Positions 53,444 to 63,645 are shown, counted from the first letter of the stretch. The stretch is 64,000 nucleotides of DNA from Halomicronema sp. CCY15110 (GCF_016888165.1 NZ_JACSWC010000320.1:1-64000); one strand, 5' to 3'. The notes: generated by a model from the sequence alone, not told the origin. Program-made: numbers and translations.

Positions 53444-54049
53444 ATGGAAGCGATGGATTTCTTTCAGATGAGTGAAGGTCGCTGGATTTCCCAACGCACG
53501 ACCCACCATCTCGCCATGCGCCGCACGGAACTCGGCCAGCTCGAAATCACCGCTTCTGTGCTCGAAGCTACCGATCCGAAAGTGGTGGAAATTTGTCAAA
53601 TGCACGATGTTGATCCCGCCCGAGCCATCGGCGGCGCGGCAGTGAGCTGGCAAGGCTCCATGCAGTGGGATGAAGCAGGCCAAACCCAAGAAGGGGCCAC
53701 CGTACTCGTCCTAGTCCCGGACTCCGACGCCGCGCAATCCGGGCAACTGCTACGCGAAAAGGGCTACGCTGAAACCTCGCCAGTTGTAGGCCATTATCAG
53801 GTCGATGACCAAGATGGCCTAATTTTGACGACGGACTACTCCACGATGAGTTCAGTCGAACGGTTTTGGTTCCCCAACGCCACCACGCGCATCCGCACCA
53901 GTACGGTCATTGGCTTGTCGAACACCGCTTCATTTTGTGTCGAAACCCGGATCGATGTTCCCAGTGAGTCCAGCCCGGTCTCAAGTCCTGAGAGTGCGCC
54001 CGAAGCGATCGCCATTCCAGCCGCTCAGTATTCCGCCCTCGGCTGGTAA
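53444..54049 (+). CDS. cpcS: Phycobiliprotein lyase, CpcS/CpeS family
   Basis: 201 residues, lipocalin-like fold. Family landmarks are MDFFQMSEGRWISQRTTHHL, GSMQWDE and the C-terminal ERFWFPNATTRIRTSTV block. These lyases attach phycocyanobilin to Cys84-type positions of phycobiliproteins. The last 30 residues are a Ser/Pro-rich extension. It is followed by a terminator, so cpcG downstream has its own promoter. Confidence 0.92.
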   Translation: MEAMDFFQMSEGRWISQRTTHHLAMRRTELGQLEITASVLEATDPKVVEICQMHDVDPARAIGGAAVSWQGSMQWDEAGQTQEGATVLVLVPDSDAAQSGQLLREKGYAETSPVVGHYQVDDQDGLILTTDYSTMSSVERFWFPNATTRIRTSTVIGLSNTASFCVETRIDVPSESSPVSSPESAPEAIAIPAAQYSALGW

Positions 54050-54078
54050 AGAAACATTGCCAAACATCAAGCTCGCCG

Positions 54079-54105
54079 CACCGCATCCCCAGATGCGGTG
54101 TTTTT
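54079..54105 (+). terminator. Rho-independent terminator of cpcS
   Basis: CACCGCAT (54079-54086), loop CCCCAG, ATGCGGTG (54093-54100), then TTTTT. Confidence 0.9.
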
Positions 54106-54275
54106 AATTCACCCATCCAGCCATCATAGAACCTTGAAATCAATGCCCCGCCTAGGTTCGACAGAATGTTAAGCTCTGTGATGATTTCCTCAGGATTGCC
54201 AGGGTGGCTGACCGCCATCCCCTATGATTGGCACTAACGATTGTAAAAAACTCTACAGATATCGGAGATTCAGAC

Positions 54276-55037
54276 GTGGCGCTTCCATTGTTGAATTATT
54301 CCCCTTCCAGTCAAAACCCCCGTGTCGAAGGGTACGACGTTGGCGGTGACGAGCAAGCACGCACTTTTAGCACCGACGACCTTTTAGACTCTACCGATAT
54401 GGATGCCTTGATTGAGGCAGCTTATCGTCAGATTTTCTTCTACGCCTTCAAGTGGGATCGTGAAGCCTTTCTCGAGTCCCAGTTGCGCAACGGGCAAATC
54501 ACTGTTCGTGATTTCATCCGGGGCCTGCTTTTGTCGAAGACCTTTTATAACAGCTTCTACGAAAAGAACAATAACTATCGCTTTGTTGAGCATTGCGTAG
54601 AGCGTGTCTTAGGCCGCCGGGTTTACAGCGAGCGCGAAAAAATCGCTTGGTCTATCGTTGTCGCGACCAAAGGCATTCAAGGGTTCGTTGATGAGCTGCT
54701 CGACAGTGAAGAATACATCAGCAACTTTGGGTTTAACGCGGTGCCGTATCAGCGCCGTCGCGTGTTGGCGAGCCGCCAGGAAGGCGAAATGCCCACCAAC
54801 TTGAAGCTGCCCCGCTACGACGAGTACTACCGCTCTATCCTCGGTTTTCCGCAGTCGATTTGGCAGTCTCAAGTTCGTCGCTTCGTCCCTCAGGACAAGC
54901 GCCCCAGTGCGGGCAATCCGCAGCTATTTTTGGATATGGCTCGCAAAATCCAGCCCAACTCCAAGGCTCCGGCTCGGGTGACTACCGCCGACATCAACAT
55001 TGCAACTGCGGTGCCTTACCGCAAGGTGGCTTCTTAG
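54276..55037 (+). CDS. cpcG: Phycobilisome rod-core linker polypeptide CpcG
   Basis: 253 residues from GTG at 54276 ([19 protein letters not shown], the standard CpcG N-terminus), with CGGAGA a few bases upstream. The frame opens earlier at 54228, but those residues do not fit the family. The Pfam linker domain spans about 20-170 ([33 protein letters not shown]). CpcG attaches phycocyanin rods to the allophycocyanin core. No C-terminal hydrophobic tail is seen, so it is the CpcG1-like core linker and not the membrane type CpcG2/CpcL. Confidence 0.93.
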   Translation: MALPLLNYSPSSQNPRVEGYDVGGDEQARTFSTDDLLDSTDMDALIEAAYRQIFFYAFKWDREAFLESQLRNGQITVRDFIRGLLLSKTFYNSFYEKNNNYRFVEHCVERVLGRRVYSEREKIAWSIVVATKGIQGFVDELLDSEEYISNFGFNAVPYQRRRVLASRQEGEMPTNLKLPRYDEYYRSILGFPQSIWQSQVRRFVPQDKRPSAGNPQLFLDMARKIQPNSKAPARVTTADINIATAVPYRKVAS

Positions 55038-55069
55038 CCTCTCTAGATTTGCTTCAAGGGAACTCGTTT

Positions 55070-55093
55070 GGGGGGCGTTTGCCCCCTTTTTTT
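55070..55093 (+). terminator. Rho-independent terminator of cpcG
   Basis: GGGGGC (55071-55076), loop GTTT, GCCCCC (55081-55086), then TTTTTTT. Confidence 0.92.
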
Positions 55094-55334
55094 GTGCTTT
55101 TTTGCAATCCCCATTGCACAGTTCTAGAGTCAGTTATGGTCACAAGCAGCAGACGTGCGCCCACCTTGCAGATATGATTGGCGGTAGACAGCCGGAAAAG
55201 TGTCTGCATTTATCTGCTGATTTAAGGTTTTGCGGGTAATCTGCAGGCAACGCATATCGTTGCATATATTTAATTGCAGTTTTAGCTAGTCGCTTGATCG
55301 CTGTCCCCGTCGCTAAATTGGGTAGTCTGCCAGC

Positions 55335-56591
55335 ATGAGCCCTATGGATTCCTACGAATCGTGGTCTAGCCACCAAAATGCCTCCACCGCTGAGCTTGAG
55401 AATCGTCTTTATCGTTTCTTGCAGCAATGTCGTCAGCAGCAAGATGCCGATGAGGTTTTGCAACAGTTCCATCAATTGTTCATTCAGGCGGACTATTGCC
55501 CGGATGAAACGATTTGGGACATCGTTGTGGAACTGGCCCATCGCCCCTATGCAGAACGCGAGTTTAAGTACACGCTGAACCGCTGTAGCTATACGCTCGC
55601 CAATCCCTGGTCAACTGACCCACGTAATCACTGGGCGGTGCCAGCTTTAGTGCAGATGTTTGAGCAAGTACCGACGACTCCAGCCGCCATGGCTGAAACC
55701 CAAACCATCCGTAAGCTGAGTCGTCTCTTTACACAAACTGAGCAGTACGATGCCCTACGACGGTTTGCCAACTTAATCGACGACCCAGCCGCAGGCGCGC
55801 CGATCGCCATTGACGAGCAGCCGGTAGGCAAGCAGCTCAAGCGTTATCCCTTTTTGTATGACAGCAGTTTGTTAACGAAAGATAGCGACCAGCAGCAGAA
55901 AAATCAGGTCGGCAAGCTGCGACAGGAAGCTGAGGCCAAGCTAGGGGTGCAACTCGCGCGTTACTGCGACCAACAAAAGCGGGAGGGCAGCAAAACGGTG
56001 CAAAACCCAACGCAATTGCCTTCAGATGAGTTTGCTCAAGCCTTGAGCTATTACACCGGCAAGGTCGAGGGAAATCGCAGCCATCGCGATTTAGCCCAGA
56101 TGTTTCGTACTTACAGCAAAACCGTGCGCTCTTTCCGCGATTTCAAAGAAGAGTTTTTGGAGTACTTACTGTCGCCGCTGGCAGACGCTGATCCCCGGTA
56201 TGTGAATAACCATTTTCGGCGATCGCTGCGGCAGTATCTGCGCGAGACGCTGAGTGATTTTGATGATCAGCGACTGACGGACTTTATTGTGATCACGACC
56301 TGTCAAAAGTTGCTCAATTTCCTCGTCGTCCAGGGGCGTCAGCAGCCGGTCTTTCGCCGCTTTTGGCAGTTACTCCATGACGCTGGCCAGACTTTGACGG
56401 TTGGATTGCTCTTGCGCGTAGTGTTGTTTTGCTCTGCGGTGAAGCCCTGGCTAGAAAATCGGTTAACTGTTTTGTTTAACCATCACGAAAAGTACGTTTG
56501 TAAAGACGTGCCCTGGCTAGTCAATACGCTGGAGCATACCAACATTGCCCTGCTGACCAATTTTGGCAAGTTTGGCTATTCTTTCGCATAA
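55335..56591 (+). CDS. Conserved cyanobacterial protein, unknown function
   Basis: 418 residues, soluble and helical with no recognised motif; long runs such as FNHHEKYVCKDVPWLVNTLE at the C-terminus look conserved. No signal peptide or membrane helix. The glycosyltransferase gene begins inside its last codons, which suggests co-expression. I recall similar full-length hypothetical proteins in many cyanobacteria, but know no function. Confidence 0.75.
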   Translation: MSPMDSYESWSSHQNASTAELENRLYRFLQQCRQQQDADEVLQQFHQLFIQADYCPDETIWDIVVELAHRPYAEREFKYTLNRCSYTLANPWSTDPRNHWAVPALVQMFEQVPTTPAAMAETQTIRKLSRLFTQTEQYDALRRFANLIDDPAAGAPIAIDEQPVGKQLKRYPFLYDSSLLTKDSDQQQKNQVGKLRQEAEAKLGVQLARYCDQQKREGSKTVQNPTQLPSDEFAQALSYYTGKVEGNRSHRDLAQMFRTYSKTVRSFRDFKEEFLEYLLSPLADADPRYVNNHFRRSLRQYLRETLSDFDDQRLTDFIVITTCQKLLNFLVVQGRQQPVFRRFWQLLHDAGQTLTVGLLLRVVLFCSAVKPWLENRLTVLFNHHEKYVCKDVPWLVNTLEHTNIALLTNFGKFGYSFA

Positions 56592-58137
56592 GCTGAAACA
56601 GCAATTATGGAAAGCGCGATCGCCTTGGTTCGGGGCGATCGCGCTCTGTCTTTTAATCGGTTTAGCTTTGCGGTGGTGGCAGTTAGACCGAATGGTGTTT
56701 TGGCACGATGAGGTCTTCACCGCTTTGCGGGTGACCGGACACCTCGGCGAACAAGTGGAGGCCCAACTGTTTAGTGGTGAGCCGACCACTACTAGCACCG
56801 TTCTGCAATATCAGACCTTTGCCCCGGGCAGTACATTTGCCAATACTTGGCGATCGCTCATCGACCATCCCGAACATCCACCCCTGTTTTATCTGCTCTG
56901 CTGGCTGTGGGTTAACGTCTTTGGCACTTCAGTCACGGCCTTCCGGAGCTTGTCAGTTCTGGCGAGCACGATTACCTTCTTCGCCTTGCCAGCTTTGGCC
57001 TGGGAACTCTTTGCCGTCTGGGAAGCCGCGATCATAGCGCCCTTATTGTGGGCCGCCTCGCCCGTGCATCTGCTCTATGCCCAAGAGGCGCGCCAGTACG
57101 CCCTGTGGTCATTGGTCACCGTACTCGCGACTTGGGCCTTGCGCCGGGCCGTGCGATTGCACCATTGGCGGGCTTGGGGCCTCTATGCCGGATGCCTAAG
57201 CCTGACATTTTACACATCAGTCCTATCTCTACTCATCGTTCTGGCCCATGGGGTTTACGGTCTGTTAGCCCTGTCTCAACACCAATGGCGCAAACTGGCG
57301 ATCGCGATCGCGGCGGCGGGAGGGCTCTTTTCACCATGGTTGCTAGTAATGTGGCGTGATCGCCAAGCGTGGCAATCAGCTACAGATTGGACCACAGCAG
57401 TGAGTTACCCCATCGACGTCATGAGCAAACTTTGGGGCTTACACTTCGCATCAGTATTTATCGACCCGAATTTGCCGCTAGAGCATCCTTATTCTTGGCT
57501 GGTGCCACCCGTTTTACTGCTGCTATTGGTGGGAATCTTGCTCTCTTTATCCAAAGATTTGCCCAAGGAGTCTAGTTTGTTAGTGCTGGCGCTGGTGTTA
57601 GTGCCGACGGCAGCCCTGATCGGGGGCGATTGGGTACGGGGCAGCGTGCTGTCCAGCCACACCCGCTACTTTATGCCCGCACTGGTCGGCACACTGGTGG
57701 CGGTAGCGGGGTGGTTGGGACGGCAATATCGGCACCGCCGCCAGCTGGCTATTGTGGGCGTGGCGTTACTTTTAGGCATGGGGTTTACCAGTTCGTGGGC
57801 CATGGCCCAAGCACCGACTTGGTGGAGCAAAGGCTTTAACTATCACAATCGCACTATCGCTGCGGCCATTAATGAGTGGCCGCAGCCAGCGATCTTGACT
57901 CAGGCCCAAGGCACCACGCTAGGGAATGTGATTTCGCTCAGCCATTACTTGGCCCCCGCAACGACCTGGGTGGTGACCCAGCCCCCTGAACTGCCTCTAG
58001 TGCCGACTTTTAGCAAAACAGTGCTGCTGTTTGAACCCACTGAGCAACTGCTCAATCACTTTGCCTGTGAACCTGAAGCCTTACCCGTTCCCGGCGGACT
58101 GTTTTGGGTCAGTTGCGAGTCGAGCGATCGCCGTTGA
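56563..58137 (+). CDS. Membrane glycosyltransferase (GT39/ArnT-like, GT-C fold)
   Basis: 524 residues with about 11-12 membrane helices. After the first helix comes the GT-C signature with the acidic pair (VFWHDEVFTALRV, near 45-57), and HPEHPPLFYLL a little later, typical of dolichol- or polyprenyl-phosphate-sugar transferases of the PMT/ArnT kind. The TTG start at 56563 overlaps the upstream gene by 29 bp; a later start would remove part of helix 1. It probably glycosylates lipids or proteins on the periplasmic side. Confidence 0.85.
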   Translation: MASLAILSHKLKQQLWKARSPWFGAIALCLLIGLALRWWQLDRMVFWHDEVFTALRVTGHLGEQVEAQLFSGEPTTTSTVLQYQTFAPGSTFANTWRSLIDHPEHPPLFYLLCWLWVNVFGTSVTAFRSLSVLASTITFFALPALAWELFAVWEAAIIAPLLWAASPVHLLYAQEARQYALWSLVTVLATWALRRAVRLHHWRAWGLYAGCLSLTFYTSVLSLLIVLAHGVYGLLALSQHQWRKLAIAIAAAGGLFSPWLLVMWRDRQAWQSATDWTTAVSYPIDVMSKLWGLHFASVFIDPNLPLEHPYSWLVPPVLLLLLVGILLSLSKDLPKESSLLVLALVLVPTAALIGGDWVRGSVLSSHTRYFMPALVGTLVAVAGWLGRQYRHRRQLAIVGVALLLGMGFTSSWAMAQAPTWWSKGFNYHNRTIAAAINEWPQPAILTQAQGTTLGNVISLSHYLAPATTWVVTQPPELPLVPTFSKTVLLFEPTEQLLNHFACEPEALPVPGGLFWVSCESSDRR

Positions 58138-58219
58138 ATGATCGCGTGCTGATTCAACGGTGACTAACAAAGCGTTAAATTAAGTAAAGGAGTTGCCCAT
58201 TCTATCCAGGCTTGATTTT

Positions 58220-59425
58220 ATGACTATCCAGTGCATGAGTTGGCAAGACCTTGAATCGCTCACTGACTTTGAGATCGACCGCGTCAACGGCCCCACCAAT
58301 GCCCAAGCTAAACTTCGCCTTTTTGGACATTCGGAAGCGGATGTTCGGGTCACGCTGTACCGCGATAATCATGCTTGGTGTCCCTACTGTCAAAAAGTTT
58401 GGCTCTGGCTAGAAGAGCAGCGGATTCCCTACCGCATCGACAAGATCACGATGTTTTGCTACGGGCAAAAAGAAGCCTGGTATAAGCGCAAAGTGCCTTC
58501 GGGGATGCTGCCCGCGCTGGAGCTCGATGGTCAGTTAATCACTGAGAGCGACGACATTTTGATGGCGTTGGAACGAGCCTTTGGCCCCGTGGCGTGGGGC
58601 TTACAATCTCCCCAGGTGATGCCACTGCGTAAGCTGGAACGGTTACTGTTCCAGGCTTGGTGCGGGTGGCTGTGCTATCCGGCGCGATCGCCGCGCGAAG
58701 AAGACTATCACCGCGAACAGTTCCTGCGCGTGGTGGAAGAGGTAGAAGCCGCCCTCAGCCAAACGCCAGGGCCATTTTTCCTTGACACCTTCAGCGCCGC
58801 TGACATCATTTTTGTGCCCTATGTCGAGCGGATGAACGCCAGCCTCTATTACTACAAAGGCTACTCTCTGCGAGAGGTCAACCCACGCTTGTCGGATTGG
58901 TTTGATGGGTTAGAAAGCCGTTCAACCTATCGGGGTACCCAAAGCGACTTCCATACCCACGTCCACGATTTGCCGCCACAAATGGGGGGCTGCTACGAGA
59001 ACGGAACGCCCGAGGCGCGTCGTCACCAGCAACAAGTTGACCAGGGGCCTTGGTTGGGCCTGCCGGATGTCCGCTATCCTGAACCGAAAACGTCGCGAGC
59101 TGAGGCGTTACAGCGAGTTTTGCAGCACCGGAGCAACCTTATTCGGGTAAACCCAGCGCGCGACCAACGCTTTGATGAAGCGCTACGCTGCGCCCTCACA
59201 CATTTGATGACTGGAGAATCTTGCCCGCCCCCCAAGGGAACGGACGTGGGCCTGCGATATTTGCGCGATCGCATCAATGTGCCCCGTGACATGTCAATCT
59301 ACGCGGCCAAGCGGCTCCGAGCGTCATTGGAACAGACCGCAGCACTGGTCGGTGACCGGCAGGGGCCAGCGATTCCCGTACGCCATCGTCGCGACCAAAA
59401 CCCGGTGGAATTTGCCCCGGTTTAA
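58220..59425 (+). CDS. Glutathione S-transferase-like protein
   Basis: 401 residues from the ATG at 58220; an internal Met at 58235 is possible. A thioredoxin-fold N-terminal domain has a glutaredoxin-like CPYC (Cys54-Cys57) in [17 protein letters not shown] and a conserved cis-Pro ([10 protein letters not shown]). A helical GST C-terminal domain follows (about 130-260). The last 140 residues form an extra extension with no recognised motif. The CPYC indicates Omega- or EcGST-like thiol chemistry and not classical conjugation (inference). Confidence 0.85.
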   Translation: MTIQCMSWQDLESLTDFEIDRVNGPTNAQAKLRLFGHSEADVRVTLYRDNHAWCPYCQKVWLWLEEQRIPYRIDKITMFCYGQKEAWYKRKVPSGMLPALELDGQLITESDDILMALERAFGPVAWGLQSPQVMPLRKLERLLFQAWCGWLCYPARSPREEDYHREQFLRVVEEVEAALSQTPGPFFLDTFSAADIIFVPYVERMNASLYYYKGYSLREVNPRLSDWFDGLESRSTYRGTQSDFHTHVHDLPPQMGGCYENGTPEARRHQQQVDQGPWLGLPDVRYPEPKTSRAEALQRVLQHRSNLIRVNPARDQRFDEALRCALTHLMTGESCPPPKGTDVGLRYLRDRINVPRDMSIYAAKRLRASLEQTAALVGDRQGPAIPVRHRRDQNPVEFAPV

Positions 59426-59444
59426 CGGTAATCCGCCAATCGGG

Positions 59445-60200
59445 TTATTCACCAAGTGCAGGAGCCACTTGATCGGGATACGGAGCCGGCACCACAATGT
59501 AGCCGCCAGCAGCATCCCCCAGCACCCAGTTGCGCGCCAAACCCCACCACCACCAATGGGCTCCGGCATAGGCACAGGTCAGGCTATCTAGCTGATCTTC
59601 AGCCGCCTTCAGGGCTTTGCCACCCGTGGGCAACTTGGGGAGATCACTATCCCGCAGCGCCAGGCTGGGTGTCAGCTTGGCAAGCCGGTCTAGTTGCAAG
59701 GTACGCAATTGGGCGAGGGCTTGTCGGCGCTCGGCAATACGTCCTTTTTTATATTTCAAAATTTTGGACAGCCGAAATAAATGGATCGTGGCGGGATGGG
59801 GAAACAGCTCAATTTGGTAACGCCCGGCTTGTTGGGGCATGATCTGCGGCGCGTGACGAAAGCCTCGGGATTCCAGCTCCAGGCCAAATTCTAGTAAGGC
59901 GGGGGCAAAGGGGCGTCCCCGGTTGGCGGGATAACAGCCCGCGTCATACTTGCCAAAATATCGGTGAGCGAGGCGATCGCATTCCCGCATCCCGGTTTCA
60001 TTCGGAATCAGGGTGGGGGCATCGACGGCAATCAACGCGGGTGCCGTCGGCGAAATGAGCTGATCCAACAATGTCAACACTGCTGCTCGGCTGTCGCAGT
60101 GATGGAAACTCAGCAACTGTAGTCTTTCCTGCTGCGCTTGCAGCAGACACACGCCACTGCCGCCAGACTGCCAACCCAAATCAATCCCGACAAAATACAT
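59445..60200 (-). CDS. DUF429-family protein
   Basis: 251 residues from the ATG at 60200 (MYFVGIDLGWQSGGSGVCLL); a longer start at 60218 is possible. It has an RNase H-like start (Asp in GIDLGW), IAVDAPTLIPNETGMRECD, HRYFGKYDAGCYPANR and a C-terminal DQLDSLTCAYAGAHWWWWG. These DUF429 blocks suggest a nuclease-like fold, but no activity is established. It is convergent with the GST-like gene. Confidence 0.85.
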   Translation of the reverse strand: MYFVGIDLGWQSGGSGVCLLQAQQERLQLLSFHHCDSRAAVLTLLDQLISPTAPALIAVDAPTLIPNETGMRECDRLAHRYFGKYDAGCYPANRGRPFAPALLEFGLELESRGFRHAPQIMPQQAGRYQIELFPHPATIHLFRLSKILKYKKGRIAERRQALAQLRTLQLDRLAKLTPSLALRDSDLPKLPTGGKALKAAEDQLDSLTCAYAGAHWWWWGLARNWVLGDAAGGYIVVPAPYPDQVAPALGE

Positions 60201-60405
60201 GATGCACCTTGGGTTCACCCGATCAGCTCGACTATTGACCCTTGTATTGTGGACGATGGCGACGGGTCAGAGGCTTTGGAGCAGCTTCCAGATTTACGGA
60301 TATCGGCAACCTCACTCACTCGGCTGATGAGATCGGCAACCCCGATCGCTGATATTTTGGAATCATACATGGAGAGCGATCGCAGACCATAGGGCATCTT
60401 AAATA

Positions 60406-60651
60406 ATGGCCAAAAAGCAAAAGTACCCACACCTTATAGGGTCGAAATGGACAGCCCAGGAAAAGACCTTTGGTTGGCGACACTTTCGCGTGGTGACTCG
60501 CAAAAATGAGCACGGCATAGTGTTCGCGGAGATGGTGGCGGCGTGTGATCCCGACGTACGATTTTGGATTAATGCGAAGGGACTGAAAAATCGCCACGCC
60601 TGGCAAGCGGGCTGGCAATCGCTGCAAGAGCAGCAAAGCAGTCAACGGTAA
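60406..60651 (+). CDS. TIGR02450-family Trp-rich small protein
   Basis: 81 residues with conserved Trp positions (GSKWTAQEKTFGWRHFRV, FWINAKGL and AWQAGWQSL). The family is widespread in cyanobacteria and some proteobacteria, and its function is unknown. It is soluble and basic, and precedes the DUF2605/DUF2973 pair on the same strand. Confidence 0.88.
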   Translation: MAKKQKYPHLIGSKWTAQEKTFGWRHFRVVTRKNEHGIVFAEMVAACDPDVRFWINAKGLKNRHAWQAGWQSLQEQQSSQR

Positions 60652-60696
60652 AAGATTGTTACGCTGACAATAGGTGCTTTGAGATTACGAGTCACG

Positions 60697-61038
60697 ATGT
60701 CAGCAACTGAGCCTTCCAACCAACCCGACCAACCCATCGTCCAGGCAGTTTTAGAACCTTTGCTGGCAGACTTTCAGTACTGGTTTGGCGAAACTCAAAC
60801 GCTGTTAAAGTCTTCCCGAGCGAATTGTTTGGCCGCCAGCGATCGCCAAACCTTAGAACAAGAGTTGGCTACGGCGCAACAGGCGGTCGCCACCGCCAAG
60901 ACGCTGCTGTTAGCGACTGATGGTCGCGCTGGCGTCGATATGGCGGTGGTGGGGCAGTGGCATCAGCTGGTGAGTAAATGCTGGCAGACATCACGCTTTA
61001 TCCGAGAGCACAATGCAGACAGCCCAGACTCAAATTAA
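60697..61038 (+). CDS. DUF2605-family protein
   Basis: 113 residues from the ATG at 60697 (MSATEPSNQPDQ); the frame opens six codons earlier with no family match. The core VLEPLLADFQYWFGETQTLL and the later WHQLVSKCWQTSRFIREHN are typical of DUF2605. It is helical and cyanobacteria-specific. It is followed by a DUF2973 gene, a pairing common in cyanobacteria; no function is known. Confidence 0.88.
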   Translation: MSATEPSNQPDQPIVQAVLEPLLADFQYWFGETQTLLKSSRANCLAASDRQTLEQELATAQQAVATAKTLLLATDGRAGVDMAVVGQWHQLVSKCWQTSRFIREHNADSPDSN

Positions 61039-61233
61039 TTGATGTCATTGACCAAGACCAGGATCACAAGCATTTGTTGCTCAACGAGTGACAACAAGCA
61101 TCAAGGTTTTCGGCGATCGTCTGAAAATCACCCTCGACCTTCGATACACTGAGTACAGAAGACGAATCGCCCGCAATCACGCTGGTATTTGTCCACCCTT
61201 ATCAAAGCCTTTAGGAGCCACCTCACAGAAATC

Positions 61234-61539
61234 ATGCTGCACGCTCTTTACATCATTGCATTCGCAGTTCTATCGGTGTTGGCTGTCAGTAACTTGATCC
61301 GCAACATCATCATGTTTGGCACCGACGCCCGTCGTGCCCCTCGCAACCGGGGCTTTGGCAATGTTCCCGAGAACGATGGCATGCGCTCAGCCCCTCACCC
61401 TGAAATGCTGGACAACACCGGACGAGTTTTGGATGAACCCTTATTGGTGATGAAATCCATCTCCTTAGAAGATGCCCGAGAGCAGTTAGATGCCCTTTAT
61501 GAAGGCAGTTCTGAGAACACTGCCGATGATGATGTATAA
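61234..61539 (+). CDS. DUF2973-family small membrane protein
   Basis: 101 residues from the ATG at 61234 (MLHALYIIAFAVLSVLAVSN). A TTG at 61189 would add 15 residues, but the family starts at MLH. One N-terminal membrane helix (about 3-25) is followed by a soluble tail containing PHPEMLDNTGRVLDEPLLVM, a conserved block of the family. It forms a conserved pair with the upstream DUF2605 gene. Function unknown. Confidence 0.88.
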   Translation: MLHALYIIAFAVLSVLAVSNLIRNIIMFGTDARRAPRNRGFGNVPENDGMRSAPHPEMLDNTGRVLDEPLLVMKSISLEDAREQLDALYEGSSENTADDDV

Positions 61540-61910
61540 CCCTTGGCACAGAAGCGCGCTACGTCATCTCAAAGCAATTCAGCTAATCTGAATTTGAGTG
61601 ATGCAACAATATTGAGTCGGTGTATCACTCGCTCTGCTGCCGACAGTTGAATGGTCTACAGCAGCAAGGGATAACGCTTCAGCGTTGCAAAGCGTCACGG
61701 TATGACTGTGAATTTCGGCACTTAATTTTCAAGATAAACCGAAGGATTCCCATACACTTATCACAGATACAACTGGCACATCTACAGCAATGTGACGTCG
61801 ATCAAACACGGTAAGCTTCAAGAGTACTGAGGCATGACCGCTGTGACTCCCGATATGCTTAAGTTTTTGAGTGACGATAGAGTAGCGCGATAACCCTGGA
61901 AGGTAGGCAT
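61540..61910. other. Gene-free gap of 371 bases
   Basis: One small palindrome is visible (AACGCT-TC-AGCGTT, 61673-61686) and a loose GCTGC/GCAGC pair around it. No ORF or RNA gene recognised. The right end carries the promoter of the MinD-like gene. Confidence 0.5.
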
Positions 61911-62672
61911 ATGGTCAAGGTGGTGTCTGTCCACTCCTTTCGAGGAGGCACCGGCAAGTCAAATACAACGGCGAATCTAGCTGCCTCCGTGGCCCGCACT
62001 GGCAAGCGAGTCGGCATTGTGGATACTGACATTCAGTCTCCTGGGATTCATGTGTTGTTTGGCTTTGACGAAAGTGACATGAATTTGGCCCTCAATGACT
62101 ATTTATGGGGGCGCTGTGCGGTGGAAGATGCCGCCTATGACGTGACCCATAAGCTTCAAGGTCAGGGCGGCAGCAATAGCGCAATTTATTTAATTCCCTC
62201 CAGTCTGAAGGCAGGGGAAATTGCTCGGGTGCTACGTGAAGGCTATGATGTCGGGCTACTGAACGATGGCTTCCAGGGGTTAATTCAGCAGCTCAATTTA
62301 GACTATCTGTTTATCGACACCCATCCGGGTCTGAACGAAGAGACGCTGCTATCCATTACTATTTCGGACATCTTATTGTTGATATTGCGTCCTGATCGCC
62401 AAGATTTTCAGGGCACTGCCGTCACGGTCGATATTGCTCGACGGCTAGAAGTGCCCAAAATGCTGCTGCTGGTCAATAAGGCGCTGTCTTCTTTTGACTT
62501 TGTCGCCTTAAAGAAGGAAGTGGAAGAAACTTATGGTGCTCCGGTGGCATCGGTGGTGCCGCTGACGGAAGAGATGATGCAGCTGGGCAGTAGTGATATT
62601 TTTAGCCTCCGGTTTCCCGATCATCCGCTGACTCAGATTTATACCGACATTGCTGAGTTGCTACTTGAGTAG
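61911..62672 (+). CDS. MinD/ParA-like P-loop ATPase with altered deviant Walker motif
   Basis: 253 residues. The P-loop reads FRGGTGKSNTTANLA: the usual signature Lys of KGGxGK is Arg11, while the second Lys (Lys16) is kept. Switch I/A' IVDTDIQSPG and Walker B DYLFIDTHPG are present. There is no C-terminal amphipathic membrane-targeting helix like that of MinD. Members of this cyanobacterial subgroup lack a known role. It is followed, with a 94-bp gap, by a TPR protein. Confidence 0.87.
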   Translation: MVKVVSVHSFRGGTGKSNTTANLAASVARTGKRVGIVDTDIQSPGIHVLFGFDESDMNLALNDYLWGRCAVEDAAYDVTHKLQGQGGSNSAIYLIPSSLKAGEIARVLREGYDVGLLNDGFQGLIQQLNLDYLFIDTHPGLNEETLLSITISDILLLILRPDRQDFQGTAVTVDIARRLEVPKMLLLVNKALSSFDFVALKKEVEETYGAPVASVVPLTEEMMQLGSSDIFSLRFPDHPLTQIYTDIAELLLE

Positions 62673-62766
62673 GGAGCTGGTAGTCGCCGCTCCGCTATTT
62701 ACCTTGAGCGATCGCTCAATGGCGAAAGTAATCGGATAAGCTAAGCTGACAAATGGCAAGCGCTAG

Positions 62767-63636
62767 GTGCGAATTCAAGGACTCATTGTGCTGATACGGA
62801 CATCTTTACTCTCTGCATTGACGGCGGTTGGGCTCTGGACAGTGGCGGTGCCCGTCCGGGCGCAGGCTCTTTTACCTTATGTCTTGCCCTTAGAGGCTGA
62901 GCGCCTAGAGGAGCAGGGGTTGGCTTTGGCCCAAGAGGCCGCCCAATTAGCCCAGCTGCAGCAATATGAGTTGGCCCTGGCACAGGCTCAACTGGCCGCT
63001 CAACTAGTGCCGACCAGTGCTGCCGTGTGGGGTCTCTTGGGCAGCCTCTATCTGCAAGTCGAAGAGTTTGATGAGGCGATCGCTGCCCTTAGTCGAGCCA
63101 AAATTTTAGAAGCTGATAATACGGCGGTACTTTTTGCCCTGGGGACGGCGCATTTTCGGAAAGGTGATTATGAAAAGGCGTCGGATTTTCTGGAATCAGG
63201 CTTAGCGATTGAGCCCGATAATCCCGGAGCGCTCTTTGATTTAGGCAACACCTATTTCAAGCTGAATGATTTTGATACGGCGATCGCGCAATACGAGCGC
63301 TCGGTGGGTTTGGACCCTGAGTTTTGGCCGTCGGTCAACAACATTGGCCTGGTGGAGTACGAGCAGGACAAGGTGGAATCGGCGATCGCTCGCTGGGAAG
63401 AATCCCTGGAAATTGCGCCGATGGAACCCGAGCCGGAGCTGGCGATCGCGGTGGCCAAGTTTGCCCAAGGGGATGTCGCCGCAGCGCTAGCGATCGGCAT
63501 TCCAGCGCTGGAAAAAGACAGTCGCTATGCCGATGTGCAGTTCTTAGTGGATAACCTGTGGGGACCCAAGCTGATTGCTGACACGGACGCTTTTTTCAAC
63601 CATCCAGACGTACAAGCTGTCTTGGCGCAGCTTTAG
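62767..63636 (+). CDS. Secreted TPR-repeat protein
   Basis: 289 residues from GTG at 62767. A signal peptide ends after VRAQA (about residue 33). Four to five TPR units follow (about 45-270), for example AAVWGLLGSLYLQVEEFDEA, ALFDLGNTYFKLNDFDTAIA and SVNNIGLVEYEQDKVESAIA. They form a periplasmic or lumenal protein-interaction scaffold. Partners are not evident. The methyltransferase gene starts 9 bp downstream, so the two are probably co-transcribed. Confidence 0.88.
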   Translation: MRIQGLIVLIRTSLLSALTAVGLWTVAVPVRAQALLPYVLPLEAERLEEQGLALAQEAAQLAQLQQYELALAQAQLAAQLVPTSAAVWGLLGSLYLQVEEFDEAIAALSRAKILEADNTAVLFALGTAHFRKGDYEKASDFLESGLAIEPDNPGALFDLGNTYFKLNDFDTAIAQYERSVGLDPEFWPSVNNIGLVEYEQDKVESAIARWEESLEIAPMEPEPELAIAVAKFAQGDVAAALAIGIPALEKDSRYADVQFLVDNLWGPKLIADTDAFFNHPDVQAVLAQL

Positions 63637-63645
63637 CCTGTGACC

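Noticed and set aside
54228-54275. Earlier start of cpcG giving 16 extra residues
   Set aside because: The CpcG family begins at ALPLLNY, and the GTG at 54276 has its own ribosome binding site.
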